Source: Candidatus Vesicomyidisocius sp. Pext_18_S21 (GTDB lineage Bacteria > Pseudomonadota > Gammaproteobacteria > PS1 > Pseudothioglobaceae). Taken from it: DNA of 64,000 bases. Location of the stretch: the NCBI GenBank assembly GCA_021730165.1, contig CP072535.1:186001-250000 (forward strand). The letters run 5' to 3'. The translations under genes were made by a program, and so were the position numbers. Every line of letters starts with the position of its first letter. Within the stretch, counting starts at the first letter, position 1. The notes under the pieces were generated by a model. The model saw only the letters and a program-made list of their open reading frames with translations, was not told the DNA's origin and searched no databases. Shown piece after piece: positions 9,862-19,581 of this stretch.

Positions 9862-10926
9862 ATGAAAATTTATTTAGTTGGTGGTGCAGTACGTGATCGC
9901 TTGTTGGGAATTGCAGATGACAATACTGAAAAAGATTGGGTTGTAGTTGGTTCAACTAGTACTGAAATGCTGGATTTAGGTTATCGTCAAGTCGGTAAAG
10001 ATTTTCCTGTATTCTTACATCCAGGAACACAAGAAGAATATGCCTTAGCAAGGATAGAACGAAAAGTAGGTATTGGATACAAAAGATTTGAATTTGACGT
10101 TTCAACCTCAGTAACGTTAGAGCAAGATTTGTCACGTCGTGATTTGACAATTAATGCAATTGCACAAAAAGACGATGAGTTATTTGACCCATTCAATGGT
10201 CAAGAAGATCTAAATAATGGTATTTTACGTCATGTATCTAATAATTTTAGCGAAGATCCAGTGCGTGTGTTACGTGTAGCTAGATTTGCAGCATATTTTA
10301 AAAATTTTGGCTTTGAAGTAGAACAGGAAACTTACCAATTAATGAGAGAAATGGTTGCTTCAGGTGAAGTTGATTCTCTAACTCCTGAGCGTGTATTTAA
10401 AGAACTCAATAAAGCTTTATCATATGGAATGCCATCAGCTTTCTTTAAAGTATTAACTGCTTGTGGTGCTTATCAAAAAGTTTTCCCTAGTCTTAATAAT
10501 TACATATATCAAAATTATAGTAACTCCTTTGAATTTTTAGATAATCTTAATACTAAGGCACATATTAAATTTTCTATTTGGCTTAAAGATGAGAATAAGT
10601 GTAATATTAAATGTCCTAAACAGTACCAACAATTATCCGAACTTACTAGTCAGTTTTATCAATTTTCAAAGGATTTTATTAATAAATCCAGTAGAGAAAT
10701 ATTTGATTTTTTCATTCAAACTGATGCTCTTAGACGTCAAGATAGGTTTGAAGATTTACTTACTGTATTTAAATTATTGGAGATTGATATCTTACCTATT
10801 AAACATTTAAAAAATTTACTTAAAAATATTGATATATCTAGACTGGATAAATTAGACTTTGGTAAAGCCATTCAAATAGAGAAAAGATTAATTATTGATT
10901 TATTTATTAGAAAAATAAAGAAATAA
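9862..10926 (+). CDS. cca: tRNA CCA nucleotidyltransferase, C-terminally reduced
   Basis: 354 residues against about 412 in E. coli. The enzyme adds or repairs the CCA end of tRNAs. The N-terminal nucleotidyltransferase domain closely matches E. coli: [11 protein letters not shown] (6-16), DWVVVGST (25-32), [27 protein letters not shown] and [15 protein letters not shown]. The usual DxD metal pair appears as E23-K-D25 after a two-residue insertion. The C-terminal HD phosphohydrolase domain with its HDLGKG motif is missing; the remaining tail is lysine- and asparagine-rich. CCA addition is probably retained; the phosphatase/phosphodiesterase activities are probably lost. Confidence 0.9.
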   Translation: MKIYLVGGAVRDRLLGIADDNTEKDWVVVGSTSTEMLDLGYRQVGKDFPVFLHPGTQEEYALARIERKVGIGYKRFEFDVSTSVTLEQDLSRRDLTINAIAQKDDELFDPFNGQEDLNNGILRHVSNNFSEDPVRVLRVARFAAYFKNFGFEVEQETYQLMREMVASGEVDSLTPERVFKELNKALSYGMPSAFFKVLTACGAYQKVFPSLNNYIYQNYSNSFEFLDNLNTKAHIKFSIWLKDENKCNIKCPKQYQQLSELTSQFYQFSKDFINKSSREIFDFFIQTDALRRQDRFEDLLTVFKLLEIDILPIKHLKNLLKNIDISRLDKLDFGKAIQIEKRLIIDLFIRKIKK

Positions 10927-11665
10927 TATTACAATAATGTATATTGTAATTTAGTAAAAATTTGTTTATAATTTTAAACTTAATTATCTCTATAATTTTC
11001 TATTTTTTACACTAATTAAACGATTTAATTATTTCTTTATAAAATTATTTGATTAAAGTTTATAAGTAAGCTGCTTTCTTATTAAATATAATTTAATTTT
11101 TCTTCTGGGATTTTATAGTACTTAGGATAGAGTATTTTTGAAATAGAACTTTTAAGTAGTTGAAATAACAAACTTATACGACACAACTATAGTATTATTT
11201 GGAGTAGTAATGCTGTCAATATCAAATTTATAACTATTAATAATGTAACCTTATATTTACCTATAAAATAGGTTAAATATTATTTTCCACTGGGTATGGT
11301 TTCTAGTTATTGGATTGATCACTAGATTAGTAATAATAACTTTGTTATTCTAGATAATAGACTTAGTGATTATTTAATTTTAGTATCATTTTTATGGTAT
11401 ATTTATGTCTTAGAACTCCTTACCTTTGATTAGTTTATTATTTGCAATGATTAGATTACTCAGATCTTTTTTATATATAACTGTTGGTAGTAATAATTTA
11501 TTTATATAAAATAATATCTTTTTTATAAAGATAAATTTGTATTTAATAGTAGAATACTATTGAAAAATAATTGTTACTTACATAACTTAGTGAATATGAA
11601 AGTAAATTCAATTATTCAATTATGGAGTTAGCTTATGATTAAAGCTGGAATCGGGGTGTAAATGA
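10927..11665. other. Gene-free AT-rich space between cca and the AddB-like gene
   Basis: About 740 bases. Short open stretches in several frames are interrupted by many stops; one near 11280-11430 reads almost continuously on the plus strand but matches nothing I can name. A small perfect hairpin (AATAGTA/TACTATT) lies near 11546-11562. Probably decayed DNA left by gene loss. Confidence 0.45.
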
Positions 11666-14146
11666 TTATTTCTTGACACGACAAAACAAGTAAAACTTAC
11701 AATAATCACAGGCATTTTTATTAGGTAAGACGACAGCGATGCCATTTTGAAAATCAAAACTAGCAGTGTTTAGGATGTGTCGCCAGATTTTAAGTTGTTT
11801 ATTCCAACTTTGGCATTTTCCTTTATATTTGGATTGTTTAGGTAGAGAGTCTGAGTCTTCTGATAATCCTTTGAAATTTATTTTGTGTGAGGTTAGTTCA
11901 ATAAAAGCCGCACCTTGAACATTGTTAGTAATAGCGTAAATAGGGAGTTGCGGCTTGCTAATAGCAGTATCACACCAATTGTGAATTGAAGTGGAACTTG
12001 TTTTATAATCGAGGATTATTTTGTCGCCATTACTCATTTGATCAAGTCTATCTAGCCGTATTTTGAATTCTAAATTGGCAATATTAATAGTAATACTTTG
12101 TTCAGTTTTTAGTATATAAAAATCTTTTCTGAGTTTATCAACTGCAATGAAACTATGAATAAGATGAGAAAGTCTGAGTTTTTCTATTTTTTTAAAACTA
12201 GAGCTTGGATAGTGTCTTAGCGCGGCTTTTATTGTATTAAGAATAAGATTATCAAGATCTTTATTGTTAAGTTCTAAGAGCTGTTTTTTTGAAGTAATTT
12301 TTTGATAAATATATTGTAAGGTGTTGTGGATAATATATCCTTGTTCTAATCGATTTATGCCGATATGTGGTGCATCAAAATTTGGGATATTTAATCGATG
12401 TACGAAGCCTTTGAAAGCACAAGCCATTTGGTCTTTTAAAATACGAACACCTGATTTGACTTGGGGGTTTTTTAAATGAGTAGTGTTAGTATCATTAATA
12501 GACTCTAGTGCAATGGGGAATATTTTTTGAATATGGTTTGTATTAATTGATGGGTCAAATTTTACCAGTGGTGAAGGTAATTGTTCACTGCCAAGGTTTG
12601 TTACTGCATAGGAAAAAATGACCTTATCGGCAATTGAATTTAAACTTTCTAGTGTGTTTTTAGCATCAGTTGTAATTAATTTGTAATTTGTGTGTGGGAT
12701 ATGGTGTCTTGTACTAATGTCATACGTAATAAAGCGTGGTAAATTAAGTTTTGTAGGTAGAAACTGATTAGTCATACCTAGCACCCAAGCTTCGTCAAAA
12801 TATAATCCATGAGCTTCTGAAACACTTAGAATTTGAATATTGGTTTTGCTTGCTTGTGTTTGGAAAATTATTTGTGTGGTTAAATTATTTAATTGTTTAA
12901 TAGCAAATTGAGTGCTAACTTTATTATAATAAGATGAAAGTCGATTTAGTTCTAAACTAGTTTCTAAGTATTTTTTAAATATTTGATATTCGGTATTGCT
13001 TAGATTTCTATCAGTAGCAAATCCCCAAGTTAAAAGTGTGTTGTTAAAGGCTAAAAGGTGTGATTCTAATGTGTTATCGCTTGGTTGTCTACATTTGATG
13101 TTATCAATAATAGTTTTTAATATTGGACATTTAGATAGAGCTTCATCAATTTTATCTAAATTAAATTTATCAGTTAATAAAGATAAAACTTGGTTTTTTA
13201 ACAAATTTCTATCTGATCTTTCTTTTTGGTAGCCAAATACATAAACGCAAGTAACAACTTGGTTAAATAACGTGCTTCTAATTTTGTTGTGTTGTATTTG
13301 AGCGGATAGTGTTAATATTGATAATAAATCTTGAATTATTTGGTATTGATTTAAACGTAATCCTAAGGACATAGTGTAGGATTTTTCCTCAATTTCAGTG
13401 AGTAAATCACCAAAAACTTGATCAAAAATAGAACTTAACTGGTACTGTATATTATTAGATCTTGGATTTATAATAGCAATTGATTTGTTTGGGTTGGTAT
13501 CAAAGTGTGTTTTTGCCCACTTAGCGGCTTCAAAGATTTCGCTTGTGACGGTATCAAAAGTGAAAGTTGATACATTGTGAGTGTTGATAGCGCTAATTTG
13601 TTGGTATCCAATTATATCAAATAAAAGTTGTTGTTGAGGAGTTAAAGTTTTAAAGCCGTATATATGAGGTTTGGTGATTGATATTTTAGCTTTAATAATT
13701 AACCTTGGTAGGTCTTGTAAATCAATCAAATCCAAGTTTGACTTAGTGTTCTGATAGGTGTTAATCCAAATGCTAAATATTTCAGATGAATGTATTTTTG
13801 AATGATATAACTCAGATAAATCAATTAAATAATTGGTACAATAATTATAATTTCTAATTACTTCATCTAGTAGATGCTGGTTAATTTTTTGTCCTAATTT
13901 TTGTATAGATTGTTTGATAAGATATCTTGATTCAATTTGGTCAATAAAGCGTAAGTTTGAGTTAGGATTAATTTGGTGCCAAGTGTGGAGTAAGTACTCT
14001 TTCCAAGATAAGATTATTGGTAATTGAGTGTTGCCATGTTGAATGGTGAATGTTTTTTTAAGAGCCACTACTTGTTGATTATTGGCTAAAATAATAATAT
14101 TTTTAGCATTAAGTTTGGTTAAATCGACATTAATCAACATAATCAA
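11666..14146 (-). CDS. AddB/RecB-like PD-(D/E)XK nuclease, putative DNA repair protein
   Basis: 826 residues. The C-terminal third is a RecB-family nuclease domain: RLDRLD then ILDYKTSS (about residue 710) and QLPIYA give the catalytic D...D-x-K...QxxxY order. Cys576 with C813-x2-C816-x5-C822 matches the four-cysteine iron-sulfur staple of AddB-type nucleases. The N-terminal two thirds resemble an inactivated helicase module (for example [12 protein letters not shown]); no Walker A motif was seen. It most resembles the gammaproteobacterial 'probable DNA repair protein' family related to AddB. The usual helicase neighbour is not in this window. The start overlaps the engB 3' end by 17 bases. 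Confidence 0.8.
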   Translation of the reverse strand: MIMLINVDLTKLNAKNIIILANNQQVVALKKTFTIQHGNTQLPIILSWKEYLLHTWHQINPNSNLRFIDQIESRYLIKQSIQKLGQKINQHLLDEVIRNYNYCTNYLIDLSELYHSKIHSSEIFSIWINTYQNTKSNLDLIDLQDLPRLIIKAKISITKPHIYGFKTLTPQQQLLFDIIGYQQISAINTHNVSTFTFDTVTSEIFEAAKWAKTHFDTNPNKSIAIINPRSNNIQYQLSSIFDQVFGDLLTEIEEKSYTMSLGLRLNQYQIIQDLLSILTLSAQIQHNKIRSTLFNQVVTCVYVFGYQKERSDRNLLKNQVLSLLTDKFNLDKIDEALSKCPILKTIIDNIKCRQPSDNTLESHLLAFNNTLLTWGFATDRNLSNTEYQIFKKYLETSLELNRLSSYYNKVSTQFAIKQLNNLTTQIIFQTQASKTNIQILSVSEAHGLYFDEAWVLGMTNQFLPTKLNLPRFITYDISTRHHIPHTNYKLITTDAKNTLESLNSIADKVIFSYAVTNLGSEQLPSPLVKFDPSINTNHIQKIFPIALESINDTNTTHLKNPQVKSGVRILKDQMACAFKGFVHRLNIPNFDAPHIGINRLEQGYIIHNTLQYIYQKITSKKQLLELNNKDLDNLILNTIKAALRHYPSSSFKKIEKLRLSHLIHSFIAVDKLRKDFYILKTEQSITINIANLEFKIRLDRLDQMSNGDKIILDYKTSSTSIHNWCDTAISKPQLPIYAITNNVQGAAFIELTSHKINFKGLSEDSDSLPKQSKYKGKCQSWNKQLKIWRHILNTASFDFQNGIAVVLPNKNACDYCKFYLFCRVKK

Positions 14147-14729
14147 AAAAAGTATCTAATCTAGCCCACAATTTTTTTAAGCCTTGTTTTTTTAGGCTAG
14201 AGAATAACTGTATATCAACATAAGAGTATTTTTTGATTTGATTAAGGACTTTAAAATACGTATTGTTGGCAGCATTTTTTTTGAGTTTATCAGATTTGGT
14301 GAGTATGATTTGTGTAGGTAAATGAATATTATGACACCAGTCAAGCATCATTTGGTCAAATGGTTTAAGTGGATGGCGAATATCCATAACTAGTACTGCA
14401 CCGCGAAGACAATCACGCTGATTAAAGTACTCATTCATGTTTTTATACCATTTTACTTTGATATGTTCTGGTACTTTGGCGTAGCCATAGCCAGGTAAAT
14501 CAGCTAAGCGACGATTTTTGTCAAGTTCAAAAAAAACCAAATGTTGAGTTCTACCAGGCGTACGTGATACTTTAGCAAGTTTATTTTGTATTGTTAGTGT
14601 ATTAATGGCACTTGACTTACCTGCATTTGATCGACCAGCAAAAATAACCTCATATCCTTGGTCTGGTGGACAGTCTTTTAAAGAAGGGCAAGAGAGAAGA
14701 AATTTAGCTTGGTGATAGTGTTTGTACAT
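14130..14729 (-). CDS. engB: Ribosome biogenesis GTPase EngB/YsxC (YihA)
   Basis: 199 residues. An essential GTPase for 50S assembly. G1 is GRSNAGKS (32-39), a threonine G2 follows in RTPGRTQ, G3 is DLPGYG (77-82) and G4 is TKSD (144-147). Complete and typical in length. Overlaps the start of the nuclease gene downstream, so the two are likely cotranscribed. The cytochrome c promoter lies divergently at its 5' end. Confidence 0.97.
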   Translation of the reverse strand: MYKHYHQAKFLLSCPSLKDCPPDQGYEVIFAGRSNAGKSSAINTLTIQNKLAKVSRTPGRTQHLVFFELDKNRRLADLPGYGYAKVPEHIKVKWYKNMNEYFNQRDCLRGAVLVMDIRHPLKPFDQMMLDWCHNIHLPTQIILTKSDKLKKNAANNTYFKVLNQIKKYSYVDIQLFSSLKKQGLKKLWARLDTFFDYVD

Positions 14730-14751
14730 TGTTAAAATATAATGTATAATA
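14723..14751 (+). promoter_or_regulatory. Sigma-70-type promoter for cytochrome c553
   Basis: TTGTAC at 14723-14728 and TATAAT at 14746-14751 are separated by 17 bases, near consensus in both boxes. Transcription would start near 14758, giving a leader of about 46 bases before the ATG at 14804. The -35 box overlaps the first codons of the divergent engB. Confidence 0.7.
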
Positions 14752-14803
14752 AAATTCTGATGAATTATTTATTATTAATTTTACTATAAATAGGGAGAAA
14801 ATA

Positions 14804-15094
14804 ATGAAAAGAATTTTATTAGTGGCAATTATCGCTATATTTACAATAGGGTTTGCTCAAGCAGATGGCGCAGCAGATTATGCTAACAGTGGTTGTGGTA
14901 GTTGTCATGGTTCGACAGGTGTATCAGTCGTTCCAATATATCCTAATCTTGCTGGACAAAATGCGGCTTATACTGTTAAGCAATTAAAAGCTTTTCAATC
15001 AGGTACACGCAAGGATGTAACTATGAACGCAATGGCATCAATAATTGTTGGTAAAGAACAATCAATTGCTGATTTTTTAGCAACACAAAAATAA
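14804..15094 (+). CDS. Small class I cytochrome c (c553-like)
   Basis: 96 residues with a signal peptide cleaved after AQA (residue 20). One haem site CGSCH at 31-35; candidate distal ligands are Met74 or Met77. A periplasmic single-haem electron carrier of the cytochrome c553/c5 kind, probably passing electrons to a terminal oxidase or from sulfur oxidation enzymes. Ribosome-binding site GGGAGAA precedes the ATG. It is followed by a two-haem relative, and the two share segments such as the PNLAGQ/PKLAGQ block. Confidence 0.9.
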   Translation: MKRILLVAIIAIFTIGFAQADGAADYANSGCGSCHGSTGVSVVPIYPNLAGQNAAYTVKQLKAFQSGTRKDVTMNAMASIIVGKEQSIADFLATQK

Positions 15095-15203
15095 CCATTT
15101 ATGAACAGGTAATTGCTGATTAGCTCCCCTAAATTATAAAATTTTAATAGAACAAGGTTAATGTATAATCCTGGCTTATTTTTTTTCAAAAACACATACT
15201 CTT

Positions 15204-15845
15204 ATGAATAAATTAGCCTCAATTTTTATTATTGTAATTGTTTTTACATCAATCAATGTTTTTGCATCTGGTGATGTTGACAAAGGAGAAGCTCTTGCGA
15301 TAACTTGTGTTGCTTGTCATGGTGTTCACGGTAATTCAGTAGTAGCTGCATTTCCTAAATTAGCTGGACAGGGTGAAGGCTATTTATTAAAACAGTTAGA
15401 GGATTTTAAATCAAATACTCGTCAAGATGTAATTATGAAAGGTATTGTTGCATCGTTAACTGAGAATGATATGGAAAATTTAGCTGCTTATTTTTCTAAG
15501 CAAACTATCACACAAGGTGTTATTGTTAAAAGTGCTAATATTGACTTAGGTAAGAAACTTTATAGAGGTGGAAATAAGAGAAAAAGTATAACAGCTTGTA
15601 TTGCTTGTCATGGACCTACAGGTGCTGGTATTCCTTCTGCTAAATTTCCAGCTTTGACCTATCAGAATACGACTTATATAGCTAAACAACTTATCAATTT
15701 TCGTCAAGATGCATATAATACTCAAATGGATACTAGTGAACCTGAACGTAGTAATGATTATGAAGGTATGATGAGAAACATCACTAAATATTTAAGTAAT
15801 GCAGAAATTGAAGCAGTTTCTCAGTATATTAGTAGGCTGCATTAA
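15204..15845 (+). CDS. Di-haem cytochrome c4
   Basis: 213 residues with an N-terminal signal peptide ending near residue 21. Two haem motifs, CVACH at 35-39 and CIACH at 132-136, each followed by a PKLAGQ- or PALTYQ-type block and a methionine-containing helix, show the two-domain cytochrome c4 architecture. Likely a periplasmic electron donor to a cbb3-type oxidase, by family knowledge. A TATAAT at 15164-15169 may be its -10 box, but no good -35 box was seen. A hairpin terminator follows. Confidence 0.93.
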   Translation: MNKLASIFIIVIVFTSINVFASGDVDKGEALAITCVACHGVHGNSVVAAFPKLAGQGEGYLLKQLEDFKSNTRQDVIMKGIVASLTENDMENLAAYFSKQTITQGVIVKSANIDLGKKLYRGGNKRKSITACIACHGPTGAGIPSAKFPALTYQNTTYIAKQLINFRQDAYNTQMDTSEPERSNDYEGMMRNITKYLSNAEIEAVSQYISRLH

Positions 15846-15887
15846 AGATGGACTAAGACTGAGAATAAATAATCTTGATTAATAAAT

Positions 15888-15912
15888 AAAGGGTAGTTAT
15901 ACTGCCCTTTTT
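15888..15912 (+). terminator. Rho-independent terminator after cytochrome c4
   Basis: AAAGGGTAG at 15888-15896 pairs with CTGCCCTTT at 15902-15910 (one T-G wobble), loop TTATA, followed by TT and a pyrimidine-rich stretch. It lies 43 bases after the cytochrome c4 stop and is one of the few GC-containing hairpins in the window. Confidence 0.75.
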
Positions 15913-15972
15913 CATTGTCTGTGTTTTAGGTATAATTGGTTTTTTCAAGTATAAGAAACGGATTTAAACGCA

Positions 15973-17262
15973 ATGAAAACTTCATTAGAAACATTAAAGG
16001 GCCTATTTAGATCATTAACAATAGATCTTCCTGTTAATATTTTTAATCAAAAAATGGATAAAATTCTACAAAAAATGGCATTGAAAGTAAATATTGATGG
16101 TTTTAGAAAAGGTAAGGTTCCTATTTCTATCGTACGTAAGCGTTTTGGTAATAATGCCAATTCAGATGCAATTAATGAGATTGTGAATGAGACTTTGACT
16201 GATGCATTAGCGCAAGTCAAGCTAACACCTGTTGCACAACCAGTTATCACTAAAGTTGATTCGAAAGGTAATAAGAATTTTTCTTATACAGTGAAGTTTG
16301 AAGTATTTCCTAAGATTAAAGTAGCTGATTTTTCAAAGCTTTCAATTGAGCAAACTAAGGTTAATATTACCAAAGATGATGAGCAAAAAACACTAGAAGG
16401 ATTAAAAGATCGACTGACTGAATATAAAGCTGTTAAATGTAAATCTAAAATAGGCGATAGATTATCGATTGATTTTAAAGGCTTAATTAATGGTGAAACA
16501 TTTGATGGCGGTGAGGCTAAAGATTTTAAAATAGTGTTAGGAAAGGGTTCAATGATTAAAGGTTTTGAAGAAGGTTTAATAGATGTATCTTACAACAGTA
16601 GAGTTGTGTTGGATTTAACATTCCCCAAGGAATATTATATGGATAAACTAGCAAGTAAGGATGTTACTTTTGAAATAAATATTAATGAAGTAGCCTCACC
16701 TAAAGAACTAAAATTAGATGAAACATTTGCTAAGAAGTTTGGTGAAAAAAATATGAATGCTTTACGTGTTAGTATGAAAGAGCAAATGAGGGTTGAAATT
16801 GATGGACGTATTGGTTATCTAAATAAAAACGCTATTTTTGATAAACTTACTACAGTAAATCCGTTTGATGTACCACAACATAGTATTGATAATGAAGCAC
16901 AAAATTTATTCAAAGCAATGCAAGATCGTATACAACATCAAGGCTTGTCAACACAAGCTGAAATGCCTGTTACTGCTTTTAATGATGAAGCACAACGCCG
17001 TGTTAAGTTAGGTTTATTAGTTAATCAAATTTCTAGAGACTACAAATTAAGCGCTAGTATGAAACAAATTGATGAAAAATTAAAAGAGATATCTCAGACG
17101 TATGGTGAAAATGCTCAACAAATGATTGATTTTTATAACCAAGATCCAACAAGAAAATTAAGTATTGAGTTATTAGTGGTTGAAAAAATGGTACAAGATT
17201 TAATTTTAGATAAGGCTCAAGTAACTTTCAAGCAGAAAAAATTCCAGGAAATTACACAGTAG
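15973..17262 (+). CDS. tig: Trigger factor (ribosome-associated chaperone, PPIase)
   Basis: 429 residues, full length. The ribosome-binding tail region includes GFRKGKVP (about 39-46), the trigger factor signature. The FKBP-type PPIase domain shows GDRLSIDFKGLINGETFDGG and GKGSMIKGFEEGL near 150-200. The C-terminal arms are helical. A TATAAT lies at 15931-15936 upstream. First gene of tig-clpP-clpX-lon, the standard proteobacterial order. Confidence 0.97.
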   Translation: MKTSLETLKGLFRSLTIDLPVNIFNQKMDKILQKMALKVNIDGFRKGKVPISIVRKRFGNNANSDAINEIVNETLTDALAQVKLTPVAQPVITKVDSKGNKNFSYTVKFEVFPKIKVADFSKLSIEQTKVNITKDDEQKTLEGLKDRLTEYKAVKCKSKIGDRLSIDFKGLINGETFDGGEAKDFKIVLGKGSMIKGFEEGLIDVSYNSRVVLDLTFPKEYYMDKLASKDVTFEININEVASPKELKLDETFAKKFGEKNMNALRVSMKEQMRVEIDGRIGYLNKNAIFDKLTTVNPFDVPQHSIDNEAQNLFKAMQDRIQHQGLSTQAEMPVTAFNDEAQRRVKLGLLVNQISRDYKLSASMKQIDEKLKEISQTYGENAQQMIDFYNQDPTRKLSIELLVVEKMVQDLILDKAQVTFKQKKFQEITQ

Positions 17263-17266
17263 ATAA

Positions 17267-17863
17267 ATGAATATTGAAAATTTAAATCAGATCCCAATAG
17301 TGGTAGAGCAGTCTGCTAGAGGTGAAAGAGCTTATGATATTTATTCACGTCTTTTAAAAGAACGTATTATTTTTTTAGTGGGTTCAGTTGAAGATTACAT
17401 GGCGAATGTGGTTGTTGCGCAATTACTTTTTTTAGAGTCTGAAAATCCTGATAAAGATATTCATTTGTATATTAATTCTCCTGGAGGGTCAGTTTCTGCT
17501 GGTTTGGCGATTTATGATACCATGCAATTTGTCAAATCTGATATATCTACCTTATGTATTGGTCAGGCAGCAAGTATGGGTGCCTTGTTACTAACAGCGG
17601 GTACTAAAGGAAAGCGTTTCGCATTACCTAATGTTAGGTGTATGATTCATCAACCTTTAGGAGGATATTCTGGTCAAGCTAGTGATGTTGACATTCATGC
17701 ACAAGAAATTCTAAAAGTGAGGGCAAATCTCAATCAAATTTTCAAACTTCATACAGGACAAGTGATTAAGACTATTCAAAAGGATACTGATAGAGATAAT
17801 TTTATGTCAGCTGATGAAGCTACTAAATATGGCTTAATTGATAAAGTATTGGTAAAGCGTTAA
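17267..17863 (+). CDS. clpP: ATP-dependent Clp protease proteolytic subunit
   Basis: 198 residues. Catalytic triad visible as Ser103 (GQAASMGA), His128 (RCMIHQP) and Asp177 (RDNFMSA). Forms the tetradecameric barrel that works with ClpX. Starts 4 bases after the tig stop region and lies 4 bases before clpX, so expression is coupled. Ends with [13 protein letters not shown], typical of ClpP. Confidence 0.98.
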   Translation: MNIENLNQIPIVVEQSARGERAYDIYSRLLKERIIFLVGSVEDYMANVVVAQLLFLESENPDKDIHLYINSPGGSVSAGLAIYDTMQFVKSDISTLCIGQAASMGALLLTAGTKGKRFALPNVRCMIHQPLGGYSGQASDVDIHAQEILKVRANLNQIFKLHTGQVIKTIQKDTDRDNFMSADEATKYGLIDKVLVKR

Positions 17864-17867
17864 ATTT

Positions 17868-19133
17868 ATGAAAGATGATAATCAAGAATTAGTTTGTTCA
17901 TTTTGTGGTAAGAGTAAATCTAAGGTTGAACGTTTAATTGCTGGTCCTGGTGTTTATATTTGTAATGAATGTATTGGATCGTGCCATGATTTAATTGAAA
18001 AACAAGCATTACAAGAAGTAATTGATAAATTTAAGAACTGGGATTACACGCCTAAACAGTTAACCAATTTCTTAAATGATTATGTAATTGGCCAAGAACA
18101 TGCTAAGAAAGTGCTATCTGTTGCAGTTTATAATCATTACAAACGCCTCCAAAATGATCATATATCTAATGAAGTAGAATTAGATAAATCTAATATTTTA
18201 ATGATTGGCCCTACAGGTTCTGGAAAAACATTATTGGCACAAACATTGGCACGTATTTTAGATATTCCTTTTACAGTAGCTGATGCTACCACATTAACTG
18301 AAGCAGGTTATGTAGGTGATGACGTTGAAAATGTAGTTAAGAATCTATTATCAAAGTGTGATTTTGATCCAGATCGTGCCCAACGTGGTATTATTTTTAT
18401 TGATGAAATTGATAAGATTTCTCGTCGTTCTGATTCACCTTCTATTACTCGTGATGTTTCAGGTGAGGGGGTACAACAAGCTATGCTTAAATTGATTGAA
18501 GGTACTATTGCAAGTGTACCTCCTCAAGGGGGACGTAAGCATCCTAATCAAGAAACTATTGATGTAGACACTTCAAATATTTTATTTATTTGTGGCGGTG
18601 CTTTTGATGGTCTGGATAAAATTATTAACAGACGTGTTAAAAAAGTTACAGGTATAGGTTTTTTTGTAGATGTGAAAGATCAAAATGAAGAGAAAGCATT
18701 GAGCGATTTATTTGCATTAATTCAACCAGAAGATTTAATTAAGTTTGGTTTAATTCCAGAGCTTGTTGGACGTTTACCAGTACAAACAGTACTGAGTGAG
18801 TTAGATGAAGCTTCTTTAGTAAAAATTTTAATAGAGCCGAAAAATTCAGTGATTAAACAGTTTCAAGAAATATTTTCCATGGAAGGTGTTAAACTGATTT
18901 TTAAAAAACCATCTTTACTTGCTATTGCAAAATTAGCAATTAAACGTAAAACAGGTGCTAGAGGATTACGTTCTATCTTAGAAGACTTGTTATTAGATAC
19001 AATGTTTGAATTACCATCACTTCTTGATGTGACTGAAGTGGTGATTGACAAGATGGTGGTAGAAAAGAAGAAAAAACCCATGATTGTCTACCAACCTCAA
19101 AAACGTGTTAACAACTCTAAAAAGGTTGGTTAG
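17868..19133 (+). CDS. clpX: ATP-dependent Clp protease ATPase subunit ClpX
   Basis: 421 residues. N-terminal zinc-binding domain with Cys10, Cys13, Cys32 and Cys35. Walker A GPTGSGKT at 114-121 and Walker B IIFIDEID near 175-182. The pore loop [10 protein letters not shown] and sensor regions are intact, as is the IGF-type ClpP-binding loop (TGIGFFVDV). Unfolds tagged substrates for ClpP. A long imperfect hairpin follows the gene. Confidence 0.98.
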   Translation: MKDDNQELVCSFCGKSKSKVERLIAGPGVYICNECIGSCHDLIEKQALQEVIDKFKNWDYTPKQLTNFLNDYVIGQEHAKKVLSVAVYNHYKRLQNDHISNEVELDKSNILMIGPTGSGKTLLAQTLARILDIPFTVADATTLTEAGYVGDDVENVVKNLLSKCDFDPDRAQRGIIFIDEIDKISRRSDSPSITRDVSGEGVQQAMLKLIEGTIASVPPQGGRKHPNQETIDVDTSNILFICGGAFDGLDKIINRRVKKVTGIGFFVDVKDQNEEKALSDLFALIQPEDLIKFGLIPELVGRLPVQTVLSELDEASLVKILIEPKNSVIKQFQEIFSMEGVKLIFKKPSLLAIAKLAIKRKTGARGLRSILEDLLLDTMFELPSLLDVTEVVIDKMVVEKKKKPMIVYQPQKRVNNSKKVG

Positions 19134-19581
19134 TTAGATTGAGGATTATAAAATATTTTTAGTAAAGAAGAAAGACTATCTTAGTGTATGTTTAGTTATC
19201 AACTAGTTCTAGTGAAAGTTAGTTGGTAACTAATAAATGATAACTGGTATATAAATGGTTACTATTATTAATAGGAAGTTTGATATTACTTGATTATGCA
19301 GAGATTTAGAAGAAATTTTATATGTTAATATTTTATTACATAGAGATTATTAATTATTATAAGTAATATCATTATTTATTGAGTTTATCTTTCATTATAG
19401 ATAGAAAAAATGTTAATTTTCTTCATCAAGCTTTGGTTAAGCATCTTAATGGTATGATGACTTGTGTAAATAGATATATTGATTATGAAAAAGTAAATGA
19501 TTCTGTGATTTGGGTACTTGAAATCTTTGTCACTAAGCACTATCTATCTAAATTACTAAACTTCAAAGGCGTTAGATTGTT
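19134..19581. other. Gene-free space between clpX and lon
   Basis: 448 bases. A frame at 19379-19618 is open but overlaps the lon start out of frame, starts with a rare codon and matches nothing; it is probably chance. The main visible structure is the hairpin at 19192-19233. The lon promoter was not identified. Confidence 0.5.
19192..19233 (+). repeat. Long stem-loop after clpX
   Basis: TTAGTTATCAACTAG (19192-19206) pairs with TTAGTTGGTAACTAA (19219-19233): 15 positions, 13 Watson-Crick and two G-T wobbles, 12-base loop. It begins 58 bases after the clpX stop. There is no T run after it, so it may protect the 3' end of the clp transcript or act as a weak terminator. Confidence 0.45.

Noticed and set aside
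12996..13232. Plus-strand frame within the AddB-like gene
   Set aside because: Shadow of the long minus-strand gene, with no motif or ribosome-binding site.
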